Assembly (NCBI GenBank): GCA_003551785.1
Contig: PUNP01000528.1
Span: 1-9,490 of the forward strand
DNA from: Candidatus Brocadiaceae bacterium
GTDB taxonomy: Bacteria; Planctomycetota; Brocadiia; SM23-32
Length of the DNA stretch: 9,490 nucleotides
Direction of reading: 5' to 3'
The notes under the pieces were generated by a model. It ran no database searches. It was not told where the DNA came from and saw only the letters and a program-made list of their open reading frames with translations. The position numbers and the translations under genes are program-made. Shown here piece after piece: positions 5,762-9,490 of the stretch (positions are counted from its first letter, which is position 1; each line of letters opens with the position of its first letter).

Positions 5762-7744
5762 ATGAAAATACTCAGTATGTTGATTCTTGCAACGGTTTTT
5801 TTCCAGTTGAATCCCTCTTTGCACGCTATGGAGGAGAAAGCGATGTGGCGGGCCGAAACATCTGCAGAGTTTAATGAATGCACGCGCGATCGCTTCACGA
5901 TAGTTCAGAACGATCCGTCGGGCGTGCGCTTGTGCCGTTCCTGGCTGCTGACCACGGAAAAAGCCGCTGCCCGCCCTAACCGTTATTTTTTGCGGCTTAA
6001 TGAAGGTACGCGAGTCAAAAAAAAGTTCACATTAAATCAGAGCGGTATCCAGGAAGCCGACCTCTACATATACGACGGCGGACGACGGCATATGTCACCG
6101 GATTCTCCCATGCGCATCGAAGTCAATGGACATGTCATTGAACATACCGGATCTACTCACGAAACCGCTTCAGGATGGAGTCGCAGACGTATCTCTGGAG
6201 ACCTGCTCGTTGAAGGTGTTAATACTTTCGCATTCAGTGAAAATGGTAGTATTATTGGCGATGTGAGAAGTCCGGTAAATAACAGCAAGGTAAGCTACGA
6301 CGGCGGGGAGAACTGGCACCCGGCCAAAGGGGAGTTTGTTATACGCCTGCGCCTGCACGGCCATCCTCCGAAAGGTACTTTGACGTCGGTAGTCATAGAT
6401 GCCGCACGTGTCCTCGCGCCGGATCAGCAACTTGGTCCCCTTCCTCACCCGGGTGACGCTCGAATCGAATTGGAGACCCAGGAGCCCGAGGGCACTTCAG
6501 TTGAGGTACTGTGGCGAAGCGGCGATACCCCGCAGTTCGATCCCCGGAACTGGAGCGCATGGGAATCGGGTAAGGAAGCCGAGGGCATTAATCACCGCTA
6601 TTTCCAGTGGCGTCTGAAACTCGCCTCTGATGACTCTTCACTCACCCCTTTGATTCGTTCGGTTAATGTTACTTTTTCGGAATCTGAGGCTTCTCACCGC
6701 CCCCAATGGTATGACAATCTGGAGGTCCTGCACCATGAGCGTCCGAACAGAGTGCAAAGTTCCTACCCCTTCACCTATGAAACGGATACGCCGCGCGTGC
6801 AATATCTGCGCGATAAATACGAGCTTGAAAAACTGGTATCCAGCGAGAACAGCGATCTGGAAAACACTTCCGAAATACGTCACTGGGTGAGCCGGCAGTG
6901 GAAGGACGGCTGGAACTCGGGATATTACGGTTATTGCCCCCCCTGGGACGCTCTTATTCTGCTGGAAATGGCCCCGGAAAATCTTTGTCTGGGCATGTGC
7001 ACTCATTATGCCACGGTTGTTACTCAGGCAAGCGCAGCGCTTGGTTACCTATCGCGAAATGTCATTGTAGAATCACACTGTGTGTCCGAGGTCTTTCTCA
7101 ATGACTCAGGCGATTGGACCGTGCAGGATGGTGGTCTCAGCGGTGGTCCGGACGGTTATGCGGGCGGATTGCGTTTTGAGAAGGACGGCGAGCCTCTCAG
7201 CGCACTTCAACTTCACCGTTTGGGGGTGAGCGGATCGGATGCGGTCGAAGGCATACCCCACCCTGAGGTAGAAGAACCCCATCCACGCCGTACCCACTGG
7301 GACAGGTGGTACAGCCGGTTTGCTATACCTCTTCGAAACGACCACCTTTCGCATCCAGAGCCGGCTGAAGAAGAACACGGAATGGCTCACTATCGCTATG
7401 ACGGTTACCTGTGGTGGTGCTCCGCCCCCGATAATCCCCCGGGAGATATTGGCATGTATTCTTTGTTAAGCAATCGTGAAGCAGATTTCTACCCCCCCGT
7501 CAATCTCACATGGATGGACTTCAATCCTGTCAGCGAAAATAAACTGTCAGTAACCTTCCACAACTCAACGCCCGGCTTTAGTGGTTACGAGGTAAATATC
7601 GATAACGAGGGATGGAAGGAAGTTTCATCGCCCATGGAATGGCCCTTACAACCTGGCGAAAATACCATTGAAGCCCGGTCAGTCAACGAATTTGGGCGTA
7701 CCGGTCCGGAAACCCGAACAGTCATGAAATTACAAAAACCATAG
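5762..7744 (+). CDS. Exported transglutaminase-like protein with beta-sandwich domains
   Basis: This 660-residue protein is probably secreted or periplasmic: MKILSMLILATVFFQLNPSLHA is a signal peptide with a likely cleavage after LHA (residue 22). An N-terminal beta-rich region (about 40-200) resembles carbohydrate-binding or jelly-roll modules. A second beta module spans about 220-306 (DARIELETQ to IRSVNVTF), and a transglutaminase-like cysteine-protease fold follows at about 345-460. Its catalytic triad is visible: Cys413 in CLGMCTHYATVV, His439 in VESHCVSEVFL and Asp456 in WTVQDGG. The C-terminus (about 578-657) looks like an Ig/Fn3 fold. Bacterial members of this superfamily include peptidases and amidases, so peptide or isopeptide cleavage or crosslinking is plausible, but the substrate is unknown. 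The gene is visibly richer in GC than the methyltransferase gene before it and stands alone, convergent with kdsB. The start is fixed by a strong ribosome site. Confidence 0.82.
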   Translation: MKILSMLILATVFFQLNPSLHAMEEKAMWRAETSAEFNECTRDRFTIVQNDPSGVRLCRSWLLTTEKAAARPNRYFLRLNEGTRVKKKFTLNQSGIQEADLYIYDGGRRHMSPDSPMRIEVNGHVIEHTGSTHETASGWSRRRISGDLLVEGVNTFAFSENGSIIGDVRSPVNNSKVSYDGGENWHPAKGEFVIRLRLHGHPPKGTLTSVVIDAARVLAPDQQLGPLPHPGDARIELETQEPEGTSVEVLWRSGDTPQFDPRNWSAWESGKEAEGINHRYFQWRLKLASDDSSLTPLIRSVNVTFSESEASHRPQWYDNLEVLHHERPNRVQSSYPFTYETDTPRVQYLRDKYELEKLVSSENSDLENTSEIRHWVSRQWKDGWNSGYYGYCPPWDALILLEMAPENLCLGMCTHYATVVTQASAALGYLSRNVIVESHCVSEVFLNDSGDWTVQDGGLSGGPDGYAGGLRFEKDGEPLSALQLHRLGVSGSDAVEGIPHPEVEEPHPRRTHWDRWYSRFAIPLRNDHLSHPEPAEEEHGMAHYRYDGYLWWCSAPDNPPGDIGMYSLLSNREADFYPPVNLTWMDFNPVSENKLSVTFHNSTPGFSGYEVNIDNEGWKEVSSPMEWPLQPGENTIEARSVNEFGRTGPETRTVMKLQKP

Positions 7745-7804
7745 AATTCATCCTTGCGGATAAGTAGATGGCCGTAATAACCACGAAAAATACTTGAGAA
7801 ATAT

Positions 7805-8569
7805 TCAGTTATGAGCAAATTTCCCAAGCCAATTCTCTAAATCGGCGGGAGTATCGATGCCGATCGACTGCATTTCAGTAATTCCGACTTTTATCCTCCA
7901 ACCGGCCTCTAAGGCCCTTAGCTGTTCAAGTTTTTCTGTTCTCTCCAAAAAAGACGCAGGCATTTGAGAGAATTGAAGAAGAGCTTCGCGGCGATAGCTG
8001 TAGATGCCCAGATGCTTTAAAAAAGTGCCTTGTATCTCATTTTTGCCTTCATTCTCTTGCTTGCCGCGCACAAAAGGTATGGGCGACCTGCTGAAATATA
8101 AGGCGTTATAGTTCGAATCACATACAACCTTTACGTCTGCGGGGTTGTTATACACATCAACATCGCTGAAAGGATGCGCCAGTGTTCCCATTAAAGCATC
8201 TTCATTTTCGGTTAGCAACTCAACGACCTTATTGATTTGCGCCGGTTGTAATTCCGGCTCATCACCTTGAACATTAACAATTATTGAGCAGTCATTGCGC
8301 TGCTTAATGACTTCCGCGATTCTGTCCGTTCCGCTTTGATGGGTGGAGGAGGTCATTTGCGCCTTACCACCAAAACCAGTGACAACGTTGGCAATACGCT
8401 CATCATCGGTAGCGACTATAACTTCAGAAATATTCTCGGCGGACTCTACCCGCTCATAAACATGCTGAATGAGATATTTTCCTGTAGTTTCCCTGACGAC
8501 CTCTAAAATAGGTTTGCCGGGCAGGCGAGTTGACTCATATCTGGCGGGGATAACTGCTAAGGTTTTCAA
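7805..8569 (-). CDS. kdsB: 3-deoxy-manno-octulosonate cytidylyltransferase (CMP-Kdo synthetase)
   Basis: KdsB activates Kdo with CTP to give CMP-Kdo, the donor used to build the inner core of LPS; it acts in the cytosol. The 254-residue protein matches the usual length. It carries PARYESTRLPGKP (8-20), IVATDDERIA (51-60), SSTHQSGTDRIAE (74-86), VNVQGDEP (98-105, with Asp103 a metal ligand), YFSRSPIPF (158-166), HLGIYSYR (186-193) and GIDTPADLENW (237-247, with Asp239 the second metal ligand). The start codon is TTG. A GGGAG site lies 7 nt upstream, an in-frame stop lies a few codons further up, and the first residues (MKTLAVIPARY) match the family. It lies 24 nt after nrdG2 on the same strand, so the two are probably co-transcribed, although no LPS gene other than lptB is near. 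Confidence 0.95.
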   Translation of the reverse strand: MKTLAVIPARYESTRLPGKPILEVVRETTGKYLIQHVYERVESAENISEVIVATDDERIANVVTGFGGKAQMTSSTHQSGTDRIAEVIKQRNDCSIIVNVQGDEPELQPAQINKVVELLTENEDALMGTLAHPFSDVDVYNNPADVKVVCDSNYNALYFSRSPIPFVRGKQENEGKNEIQGTFLKHLGIYSYRREALLQFSQMPASFLERTEKLEQLRALEAGWRIKVGITEMQSIGIDTPADLENWLGKFAHN

Positions 8570-8576
8570 GTATTCA

Positions 8577-8581
8577 CTCCC
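8577..8581 (-). promoter_or_regulatory. Ribosome binding site that decides the TTG start of kdsB
   Basis: Read on the minus strand this is GGGAG, 7 nt before the TTG at 8569-8567. No ATG or GTG lies in frame between the upstream stop and the conserved PARYESTRLPGKP motif, so the TTG is the only reasonable start. Confidence 0.75.
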
Positions 8582-8593
8582 GATTCACTAAAT

Positions 8594-9331
8594 TTATTTT
8601 TGTTTTTGGGCCGCCGCCAATGCTGCATGTTCTTTGCCACGCACGATAACTTTCTCGACATAAGGACGGGCGATATCGGCCATTTCATTGAGTGCTTCTT
8701 CACTGAAAGGCGGGATTTTACGCATTTCTTTCACAAGGCAGTGATCAGGTTGAAAATTTTGCAGCGCCAGCGTCTGAGCGCCCTGAAGTTCAGAGGCAAT
8801 AAGCTGCACCTCATTTTTCCCAACTAAACCCGGGACGAGCGTGATTCGGAATTCATGCTCAATACCGCTGTCGATTACAAGTTCTGCCGATTTCCGAATA
8901 AGCTGCGCATCTACAGGAACACCGACGACTTTGCTATAAAAATCGGAACTTAAGGGTGCCTTAATATCCATAGCTATCGCGTCTATGCGGTTATGTTTTA
9001 GCAATTTTTCGACCCACTTGGGTTTAGAACCGTTCGTTTCGATCATCACTTCCAGCCCAATTACCTTTATGTCGCTTACCAACTCCAATAACTCATATTC
9101 ATGCAGTGTAGGTTCTCCACCAGTTATAACGGCTCCATCCAGCCAGTCTTTCTGGTTTTCCATGTATGCGAGAACCTGTTCTTTTTCAATGCTTTCGAGC
9201 AATTCCGGATCGATAAGATGCGAAGCATGACAATATTGGCATCTGAAATTGCAATATGGGAGGAATAGAACACACGATATTCTACCCTCCCATTCTAGCA
9301 GGCTGTTTTGTATAAAGCCTTTAATTTCCAT
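8594..9331 (-). CDS. nrdG: Anaerobic ribonucleoside-triphosphate reductase activating protein (NrdG2-type radical SAM)
   Basis: This radical SAM enzyme is predicted to install the glycyl radical on the class III (oxygen-sensitive) ribonucleotide reductase NrdD. Numbering is from the upstream ATG at 9334. The N-terminus IKGFIQNSLLEWEGRISCVLF is characteristic of the NrdG2 subgroup. The cluster motif CNFRCQYC at 28-35 binds [4Fe-4S] through Cys28, Cys32 and Cys35. The SAM-binding GGEPT is at 72-76, followed by IETNG and AMDIKAPL. At about 245 residues it has the usual length. Two consecutive ATGs exist, at 9334 and 9331; an AGG overlapping the preceding stop sits about 4 and 7 nt away respectively, so 9331 is slightly preferred. 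The gene starts only a few bases after a thioredoxin-like gene and is followed by kdsB. Other glycyl-radical activases (PflA-like) are the alternative. Confidence 0.88.
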   Translation of the reverse strand: MEIKGFIQNSLLEWEGRISCVLFLPYCNFRCQYCHASHLIDPELLESIEKEQVLAYMENQKDWLDGAVITGGEPTLHEYELLELVSDIKVIGLEVMIETNGSKPKWVEKLLKHNRIDAIAMDIKAPLSSDFYSKVVGVPVDAQLIRKSAELVIDSGIEHEFRITLVPGLVGKNEVQLIASELQGAQTLALQNFQPDHCLVKEMRKIPPFSEEALNEMADIARPYVEKVIVRGKEHAALAAAQKQK

Positions 9332-9339
9332 CATATAGC

Positions 9340-9490
9340 CTAACTGAATAAAGACCCTCTTTGCGGTGCAGCCGAATTGAGCCCCGCCTCAATAGCCGAA
9401 TAGAGTTCGGAACTGGGCGGTGCCTTCCCGTCCCATCTCTGAGTGATCGTCCACTCATCCTTCATCACAAAAACGGAGGGAATATCAAAA
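9340..9490 (-). CDS. Probable thioredoxin-fold protein, C-terminal 49 residues (cut by window edge)
   Basis: An open frame enters from the right edge and ends at a TAG at 9342-9340. The visible end starts FDIPSVFVMKDEWTI and continues TQRWDGKAPPSSELYSAIEAGL before a short tail. This pattern (Ile-Pro followed by a hydrophobic strand, a charged turn, a strand, G-x-x-P, then a terminal helix) matches the C-terminal half of thioredoxin and glutaredoxin folds, with the cis-proline at residue 4 of the fragment. The active-site part is outside the window, so redox function cannot be confirmed. The stop overlaps the ribosome-site region of nrdG2, five bases from its first ATG, which indicates one operon and translational coupling. 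A small dithiol protein next to nrdG2 fits as reductant or accessory of NrdD. Confidence 0.65.
   Translation of the reverse strand, partial: FDIPSVFVMKDEWTITQRWDGKAPPSSELYSAIEAGLNSAAPQRGSLFS

Noticed and set aside
6638..7006. 122-residue minus-strand frame and several plus-strand frames inside the transglutaminase gene
   Set aside because: These are out-of-frame shadows of a long, continuous gene with a signal peptide, a catalytic triad and a strong ribosome site.
7781..7806. AT-only inverted repeat (AATA/TATT) between the convergent transglutaminase and kdsB genes
   Set aside because: The stem is four base pairs plus a mismatch with no GC content. It is too weak to call a terminator, although some termination is expected in this gap.

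Overview
This window looks like ordinary chromosome from a diderm (LPS-bearing) bacterium of moderate GC content. The main evidence is lptB (LPS export ATPase) and kdsB (CMP-Kdo synthesis). An ispD gene indicates the MEP isoprenoid route, and an NrdG2-type radical SAM activase indicates an oxygen-sensitive class III ribonucleotide reductase, so anaerobic growth is likely. Gene order resembles that of poorly characterised Gram-negative phyla more than Proteobacteria: PIN/TRAM protein, then ispD, then a solitary lptB, then an archaeal-type methyltransferase. The phylum cannot be fixed from the sequence alone.

Layout. Positions 1 to about 217 hold the 3' half of RNase P RNA (rnpB), cut by the window start. 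A plus-strand pair follows: a HIT-family nucleotide hydrolase/phosphorylase and a dGTPase-like HD phosphohydrolase. A 170-base leader with an extended -10 promoter and a possible 37-codon leader ORF precedes a tight plus-strand run: a membrane-anchored PIN/TRAM protein, ispD, lptB and a methyltransferase resembling the archaeal COG2521 family. A 145-base gap containing a roughly 100-nt imperfect palindrome separates these from a large exported transglutaminase-like protein. Convergent to it on the minus strand are kdsB, nrdG2 upstream of it, and the C-terminal end of a probable thioredoxin-fold protein that runs off the right edge.

How the genes fit together. HIT and Dgt both act on nucleotides and form a small housekeeping unit. 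IspD makes isoprenoid precursors, needed for undecaprenyl phosphate among other products. LptB and KdsB serve LPS export and synthesis. NrdG2 and the thioredoxin-like fragment suggest that a class III ribonucleotide reductase operon lies beyond the right edge and ends in kdsB. No mobile-element genes, CRISPR array or tRNA were seen. The less ordinary items are the archaeal-type methyltransferase in a bacterial LPS/isoprenoid operon, the palindromic leader before the transglutaminase gene, and the small ORF coupled to the PIN/TRAM gene.
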